This document shows positions 14,519 to 22,470 of a stretch of 30,585 bases of DNA, piece by piece. Source of the stretch: an uncultured Carnobacteriaceae bacterium (GTDB lineage: Bacteria; Bacillota; Bacilli; Lactobacillales; Aerococcaceae). The notes under the pieces are model-generated. The model saw nothing but the letters and a program-made list of their open reading frames with translations, had not been told where the DNA came from and made no database searches. Position 1 is the stretch's first letter; every line of letters starts with the position of its first letter. The stretch is from the NCBI GenBank assembly GCA_938039195.1, contig CALHVK010000131.1, positions 1 through 30,585 of the forward strand, in the 5' to 3' direction. The translations under genes and the position numbers were made by a program.

Positions 14519-16276
14519 ATGTATTTATTAAAGAAATTATCATGGTTTTTTAAATTAGAGTGGAAACGATACACGATTGGAATCATTGCATTATCGCTCG
14601 TCAGTGTTTTCAATCTGATTCCACCAAGAGTGATTGGGGAAGTCGTCGATTCCATCGACCTCAAGACGCTAACAACATCGTCTTTATTATGGAACTTACT
14701 GCTATTGCTCCTTTCAGCAGTTGCCATGTACGGACTCCGTTTCGTATGGCGCCTATTTATCTTTGGAACTGCGAATTCGTTAGGCCAGAGACTGAGAAAT
14801 CAATTATACGAACACTTTACAAGCATGTCTCCAAGCTTCTATCAAAAATATCGCTCTGGAGACTTGATGGCGCATGCAACCAATGATGTGAATGCGGTAG
14901 TCATGACGGCTGGTGGAGGTGTGATGTCGGCTGTCGATGCCTCGATTACAGCATTAGTGACTTTAGCAACGATGTTCTTTGTGCTAGATTGGCGAGTGAC
15001 ACTCGTTGCGATTATTCCATTACCACTCCTTGCGATTGCGACGAATATCGTGGTTCGTGCAGAGCATCAGAGTTTTAAGGAATCACAAGAAGCCTTTTCG
15101 TTATTGAATAACCATGTGAACGAGAGTGTTTCTGGGATAAAAGTGACGAAATCATTTGGCTATGGCGAAAAAGAAACTGCATCGTTTTGGAAAACGAACC
15201 AAGATGCATGGAAGAAGAATAACAACGCCGCAAAATATAATAATCTATTCGATCCAATTGTTCTTATTTTCGTGGGGCTCAGCTACTTAATCAGTTTGGG
15301 ATATGGTGGTTATTTAATCCAACGCGGAGAATTTACAGTGGGGGAAATGATTACCTTCATGACGTACCTAGATATGCTAGTGTGGCCGCTTCAAGCCATT
15401 GGTTGGCTCCTTAATATCGGTCAACGTGCAAGTATCTCATATCGCCGTATTGAAAAATTATTGGAAGAAACAAGCGAAGTCGAAGAAACTCCACAGGCAC
15501 TTCCAATTACAGAAGCTCGTGAGATTGTTGTTGCTATTCATAATTTCCAATACGAAGATGTGCCAACGTTACAAGACGTAGTATTTAACCTTCACAAAGG
15601 GCAAACGCTGGGGATTGTGGGCCCAACAGGTTCTGGGAAATCAACACTCTTAAAATTATTCCTACGTCAATATGATGCAGGAAAAGAAGAGATTTTGATG
15701 AATGGACGTTCCATTCAAGAATATCGCATTAAAGACTTGCGTGCGCTGATAGGCTATGTACCACAAGAACAGATTCTATTTGCGATGTCGATTAAAGACA
15801 ATATTCGTTTTGGAAATCCAACGCTTTCTGACGAAGCCGTTGTAGAAGCTACTAAAATCTGCGGACTCTATAACGATATCATGGCGATGCCGCAAGGGTT
15901 CGATACCTTAATTGGGGAGAAGGGTGTGCTTTTATCAGGCGGTCAAAAACAACGTCTATCGATGGCACGCGCACTTATTGTGAACCCTGAAATCTTAATG
16001 CTAGATGATTCGTTATCGGCTGTTGATGCCAAGACAGAGCATTTAATTTTGGAAAACTTAAAACGTGAACGCAGAGATAAAACAACAATGATCACGGCGC
16101 ACCGTCTATCAGCGATTGTGCATGCGGACCTTATCATCGTGCTCCAAGATGGACGTATTGTTGAAAAAGGAACGCATGAAGAATTAATGGCGCTTGGTGG
16201 TTGGTATGCGAAAACCTACGACCGTCAACAGCTTGAAGCGACACTTGAGGAAGGGGGAGACGCGGTTGAACTTTAA
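14519..16276 (+). CDS. ABC exporter half-transporter with degenerate ATPase site (BmrC/YheI/LmrC-like)
   Basis: This is a type IV ABC exporter half-unit with six transmembrane helices (about 15-300) and a C-terminal nucleotide-binding domain. The 585-residue protein has Walker A GPTGSGKST (from Gly368), signature LSGGQ (around Ser473), and a Walker B ending in LMLDDSLSAVDAKTE. There the usual catalytic Glu is Asp497, the same substitution as in BmrC of Bacillus subtilis, whose site is hydrolytically degenerate. It therefore most likely pairs with the next protein as a heterodimer of the BmrCD/LmrCD type. It overlaps the next gene by 11 bases, indicating coupled translation. Substrates of relatives are drugs and antimicrobial peptides. 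The natural one here is unknown. Confidence 0.93.
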   Translation: MYLLKKLSWFFKLEWKRYTIGIIALSLVSVFNLIPPRVIGEVVDSIDLKTLTTSSLLWNLLLLLLSAVAMYGLRFVWRLFIFGTANSLGQRLRNQLYEHFTSMSPSFYQKYRSGDLMAHATNDVNAVVMTAGGGVMSAVDASITALVTLATMFFVLDWRVTLVAIIPLPLLAIATNIVVRAEHQSFKESQEAFSLLNNHVNESVSGIKVTKSFGYGEKETASFWKTNQDAWKKNNNAAKYNNLFDPIVLIFVGLSYLISLGYGGYLIQRGEFTVGEMITFMTYLDMLVWPLQAIGWLLNIGQRASISYRRIEKLLEETSEVEETPQALPITEAREIVVAIHNFQYEDVPTLQDVVFNLHKGQTLGIVGPTGSGKSTLLKLFLRQYDAGKEEILMNGRSIQEYRIKDLRALIGYVPQEQILFAMSIKDNIRFGNPTLSDEAVVEATKICGLYNDIMAMPQGFDTLIGEKGVLLSGGQKQRLSMARALIVNPEILMLDDSLSAVDAKTEHLILENLKRERRDKTTMITAHRLSAIVHADLIIVLQDGRIVEKGTHEELMALGGWYAKTYDRQQLEATLEEGGDAVEL

Positions 16277-17999
16277 GACCTTTAATCGACTCATTGCCTA
16301 TTTATGGCGGTATAAGATGGCTAGTACGATTGCGATTTTATTTATCCTCTTATCCAGTGTGACTGCAACAGTGATTCCACTAATGGCCCGTTATTATATC
16401 GATACGTATATTGATAAGGGCACATGGAATGAGGGGTACTGGCTCCTTATGGTTTACTACTCACTATTCTTACTGCGAGTGTTATTAACGTATATTGGGA
16501 CCTATGCCTTTAGCTATGTATCCAACAGTGTTGTACGGGATTTACGTCAAGAGGCCTTTTCGAATATGCAAAAACTCAATATGACGTACTTTGATACAAC
16601 ACCAGCTGGAGCCATCGTTTCCAGGTTAACCAACGATACACAGGCGGTCAGCGATATGTTTAGTTCGATTTTCTCGATGTTTTTAAGCACCTTATTTATC
16701 GTCGTGGCCACATTGTCTGCAATGTTTAGTATGAATGTTGGCCTTACGATATTAATGGTTCTCTTTATTCCGGTGATGTTTGCCTCTATTAAAATCTATA
16801 ACCGTCTCTCTCATAGTGTGATTCGTAAGACGCGTGAGAAGCTCAGCGAGATTAACGTGAAGCTAGCAGAAAGTATTGACGGGATGAAGATGATTCAGGC
16901 ATTTAACCAAGAAGAACGTTTAAGAAAAGAATTCGAACAAATTAACGAGGAGCATGTGCAATTCTCGAATCGTTCGATTAATGTGAATAGTCTGTTCCTT
17001 CGTCCAGCGATGTCGCTGTTGAAACTTGTTGCCTATGCGGTCATTATTTTATACTTTGGCATTACATGGGAAGTAGCAGGAGTGACAGCAGGGGTGATGT
17101 ACGCCTTTATTCAATTCTCAAATCAGTTATTTAATCCATTAATTGATGTGACGCAAAACTTCTCGATTATTCAAACATCGATGATTGCAGCAACTCGTGT
17201 CTTTGAAGTAATCGATAATACGGATTACGAACCTGAACAACTTGGGAAGGTGACTGAGATTAAAGATGGGAAGATTGAGTTTAAAAACGTTACTTTCTCT
17301 TATGATGGAAAACGGAATGTATTAAAGAATATTAACTTTGTGGTGAATCCAGGAGAGACGGTTGCCTTTGTTGGGTCAACTGGGTCAGGGAAATCTTCTA
17401 TTATGAATCTCTTCTTACGATTCTATGATTTCAAAGAAGGAGAAATCTTGATTGATGATATTCCAATTCAACGTTATTCACAGGAAGTCCTTCGCGATAA
17501 AATTGGACTCGTGCTTCAAGATCCTTTCTTGTTCCATGGAACAGTGGCTTCCAATATTCGTATGTACCAAGACATCACGGACGAAGAAGTCAAACAAGCA
17601 AGCGAATTCGTGGATGCGCATCATTTTATCGAGCAACTGCCACAAGGATATGACAATAAAGTGTCTGAAAAGGGCTCAACGTTCTCAAGCGGCGAGCGTC
17701 AATTAATCGCCTTTGCACGAACGATTGCGGCCAATCCGAAAATTCTGATTCTGGATGAAGCAACTGCTAATATCGATTCGCAAACCGAAGAAGTCATTCA
17801 AACGTCTCTTAAGAAAATGAGAAACGGGCGTACTACTTTAGCGATTGCGCACCGATTATCGACGATTCAAGATGCTAACCAAATCTTTGTATTGGATAAA
17901 GGAGAAATCGTAGAGAGCGGAACGCATACAGAACTTCTAGAAAAAGAAGGGCTCTATTATAAGATGTATCAACTCCAAGCAGGGATGATGCAAGAATAA
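16266..17999 (+). CDS. ABC exporter half-transporter with canonical ATPase site (BmrD/YheH/LmrD-like)
   Basis: This is the second half of the heterodimeric exporter. The TTG at 16266 is chosen as start because AAGGGGGAG ends 6 bases upstream and the protein then begins LNFKTFNRLIAYLWRYK, as in the family. A longer frame from 16194 would lie inside the first gene and add a non-conserved tail. The 577 residues comprise six transmembrane helices (about 20-310) and a nucleotide-binding domain. That domain has Walker A GSTGSGKSS (from Gly370) and Walker B ILILDEATANID with a normal catalytic Glu498. The signature is FSSGERQ rather than LSGGQ. In such heterodimers the altered signature faces the partner's degenerate site. 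It ends at a strong terminator. Confidence 0.93.
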   Translation: MNFKTFNRLIAYLWRYKMASTIAILFILLSSVTATVIPLMARYYIDTYIDKGTWNEGYWLLMVYYSLFLLRVLLTYIGTYAFSYVSNSVVRDLRQEAFSNMQKLNMTYFDTTPAGAIVSRLTNDTQAVSDMFSSIFSMFLSTLFIVVATLSAMFSMNVGLTILMVLFIPVMFASIKIYNRLSHSVIRKTREKLSEINVKLAESIDGMKMIQAFNQEERLRKEFEQINEEHVQFSNRSINVNSLFLRPAMSLLKLVAYAVIILYFGITWEVAGVTAGVMYAFIQFSNQLFNPLIDVTQNFSIIQTSMIAATRVFEVIDNTDYEPEQLGKVTEIKDGKIEFKNVTFSYDGKRNVLKNINFVVNPGETVAFVGSTGSGKSSIMNLFLRFYDFKEGEILIDDIPIQRYSQEVLRDKIGLVLQDPFLFHGTVASNIRMYQDITDEEVKQASEFVDAHHFIEQLPQGYDNKVSEKGSTFSSGERQLIAFARTIAANPKILILDEATANIDSQTEEVIQTSLKKMRNGRTTLAIAHRLSTIQDANQIFVLDKGEIVESGTHTELLEKEGLYYKMYQLQAGMMQE

Positions 18000-18010
18000 A
18001 ATTAGCAGGA

Positions 18011-18046
18011 AAAGACATAGCGACGAGGTTCGTTATGTCTTTTTTT
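18011..18046 (+). terminator. Intrinsic terminator of the ABC exporter operon
   Basis: AAAGACATA (18011-18019) pairs with TATGTCTTT (18034-18042), with an inner CGA/TCG pairing, followed by a run of T to 18046. Confidence 0.93.
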
Positions 18047-18089
18047 GCGAATGTCACATTTTTGTTACGGTTCATAATTGTTACATCCT

Positions 18090-18199
18090 CAGTTGAAAAA
18101 GTCAGTTGTATCAAAAATGATACGTATCATTTTTGATACAAAAGCAGTTGAAAAATTAAAGTGTATCATCTGTGATACGTATCATGCATGATACAACTT
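18090..18199. repeat. 55-bp tandem repeat containing four 16-bp palindromes
   Basis: Two units (18090-18144 and 18145-18199) each start with CAGTTGAAAAA and contain two abutting copies of GTATCA-N4-TGATAC. The four palindromes are at 18108-18123, 18124-18139, 18163-18178 and 18179-18194. Their N4 centres differ (AAAA, TTTT, TCTG, TGCA). In the first unit the pair forms a perfect 36-bp palindrome, 18106-18141. The array lies between the 3' ends of convergent genes, where an operator is not expected. It looks like a multi-site binding array for a dimeric protein, or a cruciform-forming repeat. Two TTGTTAC copies 16 bases apart (18062, 18078) lie just to its left. Confidence 0.85.
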
Positions 18200-18203
18200 G
18201 CAT

Positions 18204-18241
18204 AAAAAAATACCTTTGAGAAAATTTCTCAAAGGTATTTT
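18204..18241 (-). terminator. Terminator of acyP-yidC (minus strand)
   Basis: A long near-perfect hairpin pairs AAAATACCTTTGAGAA (18207-18222) with the complementary arm at 18226-18241. Read on the minus strand it is followed by seven T (18204-18210 on +). It may also stop + strand read-through. Confidence 0.92.
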
Positions 18242-18247
18242 GCGTTA

Positions 18248-19177
18248 TTATCTACGGTTTTGTTTACCAGCGTTACGGCCACCAGTTTTGTTTTGACGTT
18301 GTGCGAACGTTTCTTGTTGAGTTGCTTTTTGAGCTGTTTTACGTGGTGTTGTACGTTGTGGTAACACAATGTTTTCATGGTTTAATTCTTCGTCGATTTG
18401 AGCTTTAATTTTTGGACGAATATATGTGTTTTGAATCCATGATTGTAAAATTTGGATAAGGGCAGAGATGAAGAAGTAAATACCAACCCCAGCTGGTGAT
18501 TGGAAAGTCATCATGAACATCATTATTGGAAGAATGTAGTTCATTGAACGACTTTGTTTTTTCGTTTCTTCGTCCATTCCCATTTGGCTGACTACTGATT
18601 GAACATAGTAAGCCACCATTGTCGCAAGGGCAATTGGTAAGAATTGTGCTCCAAGGTTGATTCCCATGAAATCACTGCTTGAAATTTCGTTTGATAATAG
18701 AATCGCGTTATACAATCCGCTCCAGATTGGGAGTGTAATCAAGATTGGTAAACATCCTGAACCGATACCGCCCATTAATGAGACATTGTTTAATTTGTAT
18801 AACTCCATTTGTTCTTGTTGGATTGCAAGTTTCTCTTGAGGAGTTGATGCTTGTTCTGCACGAGCAGTAATCTCAGCAATATAAGGTTTTAATACTGCCA
18901 TTTTTTCTTGTTGGACAAGCATTGTTTTCATTTGATGGAATTGTGTTGGCATCAATAGGACACGAACAAGTATTGATACAATCACAATTGCAATCGCGTA
19001 GTTTCCGTTAAATACAGAAGCAATTTGGTTTAATAACCATTGTGTTGGGACTACTAAATAATTATAGAGCCAACCAATTGGTTCCTTATTTTCATTATAT
19101 TGAACGGTACATCCCGCAAGTAGTAGGGGAAGAACTGTTGCAACGAATAGCAGTTGAGCTTTTTTTGTTAGTTTCAT
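18248..19177 (-). CDS. yidC: Membrane protein insertase YidC2 (lipoprotein-type)
   Basis: This is an Oxa1/YidC-family insertase that helps integrate and fold membrane proteins with or without Sec. The ATG at 19177 is preferred over 19195 because AAAGGAAAG lies about 8 bases before it and there is no ribosome-binding site before the upstream ATG. The 309-residue protein has a lipoprotein signal peptide ending LLLAGC (lipidated Cys23). It then has the conserved core of five transmembrane segments: NYAIAIVIVSILVRVLLMP with the key Arg in TM1, GCLPILITLPIWSGLY, and FQSPAGVGIYFFISALIQ. The tail is basic (KTAQKATQQ...GRNAGKQNRR), as in YidC2-type paralogues that bind ribosomes. It is cotranscribed with acyP upstream. 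Confidence 0.95.
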   Translation of the reverse strand: MKLTKKAQLLFVATVLPLLLAGCTVQYNENKEPIGWLYNYLVVPTQWLLNQIASVFNGNYAIAIVIVSILVRVLLMPTQFHQMKTMLVQQEKMAVLKPYIAEITARAEQASTPQEKLAIQQEQMELYKLNNVSLMGGIGSGCLPILITLPIWSGLYNAILLSNEISSSDFMGINLGAQFLPIALATMVAYYVQSVVSQMGMDEETKKQSRSMNYILPIMMFMMTFQSPAGVGIYFFISALIQILQSWIQNTYIRPKIKAQIDEELNHENIVLPQRTTPRKTAQKATQQETFAQRQNKTGGRNAGKQNRR

Positions 19178-19245
19178 AATCACTTTCCTTTTCATTTAAT
19201 GACATGATTTATTGTACACGTGTTTCGTTGAAATAGCAACGTTCT

Positions 19246-19518
19246 TTATATAATTTGAAACTTTGTGTATAGCGGAGCGTCACAGACCTCGCTTTCTTCA
19301 TAGCGATCCACACGTCCGTAAGGGGAAGTAGAGGCTTTAACTCTTTCCATAAAACGAGTGACAGCTTTTTCCTCACCTTGTGCTACCGCAAATACAGAGC
19401 CATCCATTTTATTTTGAACGGTTCCGCACAGGTCGAGTTGGATCGCTAATTGTTGTGTGAAAAAGCGAAAACCAACCCCTTGAACACGTCCCCAGACGCG
19501 AATTTGTCTTGTAATCAT
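19246..19518 (-). CDS. acyP: Acylphosphatase
   Basis: This small cytosolic enzyme hydrolyses acyl phosphates such as acetyl phosphate or carbamoyl phosphate. The 90-residue length is standard. The signature GRVQGVGFR places the phosphate-binding Arg at 18, and GTVQNKMDGSV provides the catalytic Asn36. The C-terminus (YTKFQII) retains the final beta strand. On the minus strand a strong ribosome-binding site, AGGAGGTC, lies a few bases before the ATG. acyP lies 68 bases upstream of yidC in the same direction, an arrangement also common in streptococci. It is divergent from the DUF1033-ftsK unit. Confidence 0.95.
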   Translation of the reverse strand: MITRQIRVWGRVQGVGFRFFTQQLAIQLDLCGTVQNKMDGSVFAVAQGEEKAVTRFMERVKASTSPYGRVDRYEESEVCDAPLYTKFQII

Positions 19519-19588
19519 GGAAAGACCTCCTAAATCATAAATTATTTCTCATCTCTATGAAACAAGATTACCATGATTTCGCAAAATT

Positions 19589-19597
19589 TGGTATACT
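19589..19597 (+). promoter_or_regulatory. DUF1033-ftsK promoter (extended -10)
   Basis: TGGTATACT (19589-19597) is a TG-extended -10. The -35 region is weak. GAGGTGAAAAC lies before the ATG at 19616. Confidence 0.65.
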
Positions 19598-19615
19598 AAT
19601 AGACGAGGTGAAAAC

Positions 19616-19930
19616 ATGTTTAAAGTAATTGAAACAGTAGGTCAGGATGAACCATGGTGGTTTTTTGACGACTGGGAGAAAATGATTGTTTCGACTGAAG
19701 TTTTTAGTACATTAGAAGAAGCGTACGAAAGCTTTACGAAGCATGAAGAAAGACTTGAATCAAATTATCCAGAAAAGCGTGCAAAGGGAGAGAGTGCTGT
19801 TGCCTTTTGGACAAAAGAAGAAAAAGAATATTGTGTGTCGTGTGAATGTGATGTTCAAGTATTCCACGGGCTCATTTTAGTCGATGAGAAGAATCAATTA
19901 GTAGAGTTGAAAGGAGAAGAACGTGGCTAA
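19616..19930 (+). CDS. DUF1033 family protein
   Basis: This 104-residue protein of unknown function matches the small DUF1033 family of Lactobacillales. The hallmark is FKVIETVGQDEPWWFFDDWE, where the EPWWFxxxWE motif is strictly typical. A C-terminal block CECDVQVFHGLIL contains two cysteines (C-E-C). It is acidic and lacks a signal or membrane segment. GAGGTG precedes the ATG. Its stop overlaps the ftsK GTG start by 8 bases, so translation of the two is coupled. A cell-division or DNA-related role is only suggested by that neighbour. Confidence 0.88.
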   Translation: MFKVIETVGQDEPWWFFDDWEKMIVSTEVFSTLEEAYESFTKHEERLESNYPEKRAKGESAVAFWTKEEKEYCVSCECDVQVFHGLILVDEKNQLVELKGEERG

Positions 19931-22352
19931 ACAAACGAAGAAAAAAACACAACGAAAAAATACAAAGAATACAAATCCGTTTTTATCCATTGAAGCTGTT
20001 GCAGTATTTATTATTGTCTATAGTATATTAGCTATTTTTCAATTAGGCTTCCTTGGAAAATTCTTTGCGAATCTGATTCGTTTCTTTATCGGAGATTTAT
20101 TTGTTTTCGGTGGAGTGTGCGGCGTTCTAGCTGGATTTGGAATGTTATTCCGTGGAAGAATGCCTAAAATCATTTGGAGATGGACTGCGGCTGCAATCTC
20201 ATCAAGTGTGGCACTACTTCTATTTGTGTCTGTGATGACCTATAGTAGTTTCACTAGTTCCGGTTCTCCAGTATTCCAAGAGATGATGAGTCGCTTTATG
20301 GTGGACTTTACTTCAAATACCGTTTCTCAACGTCTCGGTGGTGGGGTATTGGGAACTCTCCTTTATTCTTGTACGTATTTCCTTGTTTCGCAATGGGGAA
20401 CATATTTACTCGTATTCTTATTATTAGTATGTAGTGCATTATTAATTTTTAACGTCCATTTAAGTGATGTGATGGATTTCGTACGTACGCAAACAGCTAA
20501 TGCATCTGAAAAATTAGCCGTGCGTAAAGCGGAACGTGAAGCCCGCCGTATGGAAGAAGAACAAGAAAAAGAAGAGCAGGTTGTTACTACCTCTGTTACA
20601 ACAGATGTGGCACCTGTACAAACGGAAACCCCTGCAAAACCAAAAGAACCAAGAAAACCTCATTCATTATTAGACCGAATGAAGGATGTATTCTTTGATG
20701 AATATGAAGATGAAACATTAACTGAGGCAGAATATTCAACGTCTCCAATGGTAGAACCAGTAGAACCGATTCCTCCAGTGGAACCAGTAGCGCCTGTAGA
20801 ACCAGTAGCTCCTGTAGCCGTTCCAAAAGCGGAGGAGCCTGAGTTTGAGGATGATGGGGAAGATATCGGGGAACTTTCAATGAGTGGTGAACAAAATGAT
20901 GAAGATTATCAATTACCACCAGTGACCTTATTAAATCCCGTACAACAATCGGATCAATCAAATGAACGTACGATTGTAGAACGGAATATGCGTATTTTAG
21001 AGCGTACCTTTGCAAGTTTTGGTGTGGATGCCAAAGTAATGCCAAACCCAATGCTAGGACCAGCTGTTACAAAATACGAAATTCAACCAGCGATTGGTGT
21101 GAAAGTAAGTAAGATTGTCAACTTGAGTGATGATATTGCACTCGCACTTGCAGCTAAGGATATTCGTATCGAAGCTCCAATTCCAGGAAAGCCTTATGTG
21201 GGAATTGAAGTTCCAAATAGCCAAACAAGTTTTGTTTCCTTTAGCGATGTGATTCAATCAGCGATTCAATCACCAAAACCATTAGACGTACCATTGGGAA
21301 GAGATATCTCTGGTAATGTTCGTCTTTGTGATATTACAAAAATGCCGCATATGCTCATTGCCGGGTCAACAGGTTCTGGTAAATCCGTATGTATTAACGG
21401 CATTATTACAAGTATTTTAATGAAGACTAAACCACATGAAGTGAAATTAATGATGATCGATCCGAAGATGGTAGAGTTGAATGTGTATAATGGCATTCCG
21501 CATCTATTAACTCCGGTTGTAACGAACCCTCGTAAAGCGGCTCAAGCCTTACAAAAAGTAGTAGCTGAGATGGAAAAACGTTACGAATTATTCGCTTCAA
21601 TGGGAATGCGTAATATCGATGGATATAACGCTCATGTCGAACAATATAATCGTGAAACTGGCGAAAATAACCCAACACTTCCTTATATCGTCGTGATTGT
21701 AGACGAGCTTGCGGACTTAATGATGGTTGCAAGTAATGAGGTGGAAGATGCGATTATTCGTCTTGCGCAAATGGCCCGTGCTGCCGGAATTCATATGATT
21801 CTTGCAACACAACGTCCATCCGTTGACGTTATTACAGGGATTATTAAAGCCAACGTTCCTTCTCGTATCGCATTTGCAGTATCCAGTGGTACAGACTCTC
21901 GTACGATTATTGACGCCAATGGTGCTGAGAAACTTCTAGGTCGTGGGGATATGCTTTATATGCCAATGGGTGAAAATAAACCAATTCGTGTACAAGGAGC
22001 ATTCCTAACAGACGAAGAAGTCGAACGTATCGTTGATTTTGTTAAGAATCAACAAGAAGTAGAGTATGATGAAGCGATGATGCCTTCAGAAAATACAACT
22101 TCTGCAGGTGGAAGTGAACCAGAAGACGAACTATTCTACGAAGTGATTGAACTATTAAAAGAACAAGAAACGATTAGTACCTCTTATTTACAAAGAAGAT
22201 TCCGTATCGGATTTAACCGTGCAGCGCGTATAATTGATGATTTAGAAGCGCGTGGCTATGTTGGACCTGCTGATGGAAGTAAAGGAAGAAAAGTTAATGT
22301 TCATGTTTTCAATGAAAATGACGCTTCCGAACCAGGTGAAACCAACGCATAA
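19923..22352 (+). CDS. ftsK: DNA translocase FtsK/SpoIIIE
   Basis: This septum-located ATP-driven DNA pump clears chromosomal DNA from the division plane and promotes dimer resolution. It starts at GTG 19923 with AAAGGAG about 9 bases upstream, giving 809 residues. The N-terminus is Lys-rich, followed by four transmembrane helices (about 22-180). A coiled charged linker then includes a Pro-Val-Glu repeat (PVEPVAPVEPVAPV, about 280-300). The RecA-like motor has Walker A GSTGSGKS (481-488), Walker B with Asp594-Glu595, and LATQRPSVDVITG. A C-terminal winged-helix gamma domain (about 745-795: TSYLQRRFRIGFNRAARIIDDLE) recognises KOPS/SRS polarity sequences. The length is normal for lactic acid bacteria. 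Confidence 0.97.
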   Translation: MAKQTKKKTQRKNTKNTNPFLSIEAVAVFIIVYSILAIFQLGFLGKFFANLIRFFIGDLFVFGGVCGVLAGFGMLFRGRMPKIIWRWTAAAISSSVALLLFVSVMTYSSFTSSGSPVFQEMMSRFMVDFTSNTVSQRLGGGVLGTLLYSCTYFLVSQWGTYLLVFLLLVCSALLIFNVHLSDVMDFVRTQTANASEKLAVRKAEREARRMEEEQEKEEQVVTTSVTTDVAPVQTETPAKPKEPRKPHSLLDRMKDVFFDEYEDETLTEAEYSTSPMVEPVEPIPPVEPVAPVEPVAPVAVPKAEEPEFEDDGEDIGELSMSGEQNDEDYQLPPVTLLNPVQQSDQSNERTIVERNMRILERTFASFGVDAKVMPNPMLGPAVTKYEIQPAIGVKVSKIVNLSDDIALALAAKDIRIEAPIPGKPYVGIEVPNSQTSFVSFSDVIQSAIQSPKPLDVPLGRDISGNVRLCDITKMPHMLIAGSTGSGKSVCINGIITSILMKTKPHEVKLMMIDPKMVELNVYNGIPHLLTPVVTNPRKAAQALQKVVAEMEKRYELFASMGMRNIDGYNAHVEQYNRETGENNPTLPYIVVIVDELADLMMVASNEVEDAIIRLAQMARAAGIHMILATQRPSVDVITGIIKANVPSRIAFAVSSGTDSRTIIDANGAEKLLGRGDMLYMPMGENKPIRVQGAFLTDEEVERIVDFVKNQQEVEYDEAMMPSENTTSAGGSEPEDELFYEVIELLKEQETISTSYLQRRFRIGFNRAARIIDDLEARGYVGPADGSKGRKVNVHVFNENDASEPGETNA

Positions 22353-22359
22353 AAATGTA

Positions 22360-22372
22360 AAATCCGAACGTT
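22360..22372 (+). promoter_or_regulatory. PurBox-like site upstream of the nucleoside importer
   Basis: AAATCCGAACGTT matches AWWWCCGAACWWT at 12 of 13 positions. Its centre is about 76 bases before the transcription start predicted from the promoter at 22408-22435. This is the spacing described for PurR-activated promoters of Lactococcus lactis. A weaker CCGAAC core lies at 22327-22332 inside the end of ftsK. Confidence 0.65.
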
Positions 22373-22407
22373 TTTCATAAAAATTACCTCCAATGAAAAG
22401 ATTTAGC

Positions 22408-22435
22408 TTGATTTTCATTCTATTTATGTTAGAAT
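22408..22435 (+). promoter_or_regulatory. bmpA-nupABC promoter
   Basis: TTGATT (22408-22413) and a TG-extended -10, TGTTAGAAT (22427-22435), are separated by 16 bases. TTGGAGG precedes the GTG start at 22471. A sequence complementary to that ribosome-binding site, ACCTCCAAT (22386-22394), lies upstream of the promoter and would be present only in read-through transcripts. Confidence 0.8.
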
Positions 22436-22470
22436 GACTGTAGTAAATCATTTATTGGAGGTTTTTTATC

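Noticed and set aside
16194..16265. Longer N-terminus for the second ABC exporter subunit
   Set aside because: It would overlap the first subunit by 83 bases and adds a non-conserved basic tail. TTG 16266 has a strong ribosome-binding site at the right distance.
18090..18199. CRISPR array
   Set aside because: The repeats are palindrome pairs in a 55-bp tandem unit with only two copies, there are no unique spacers of regular length, and no cas gene is nearby.
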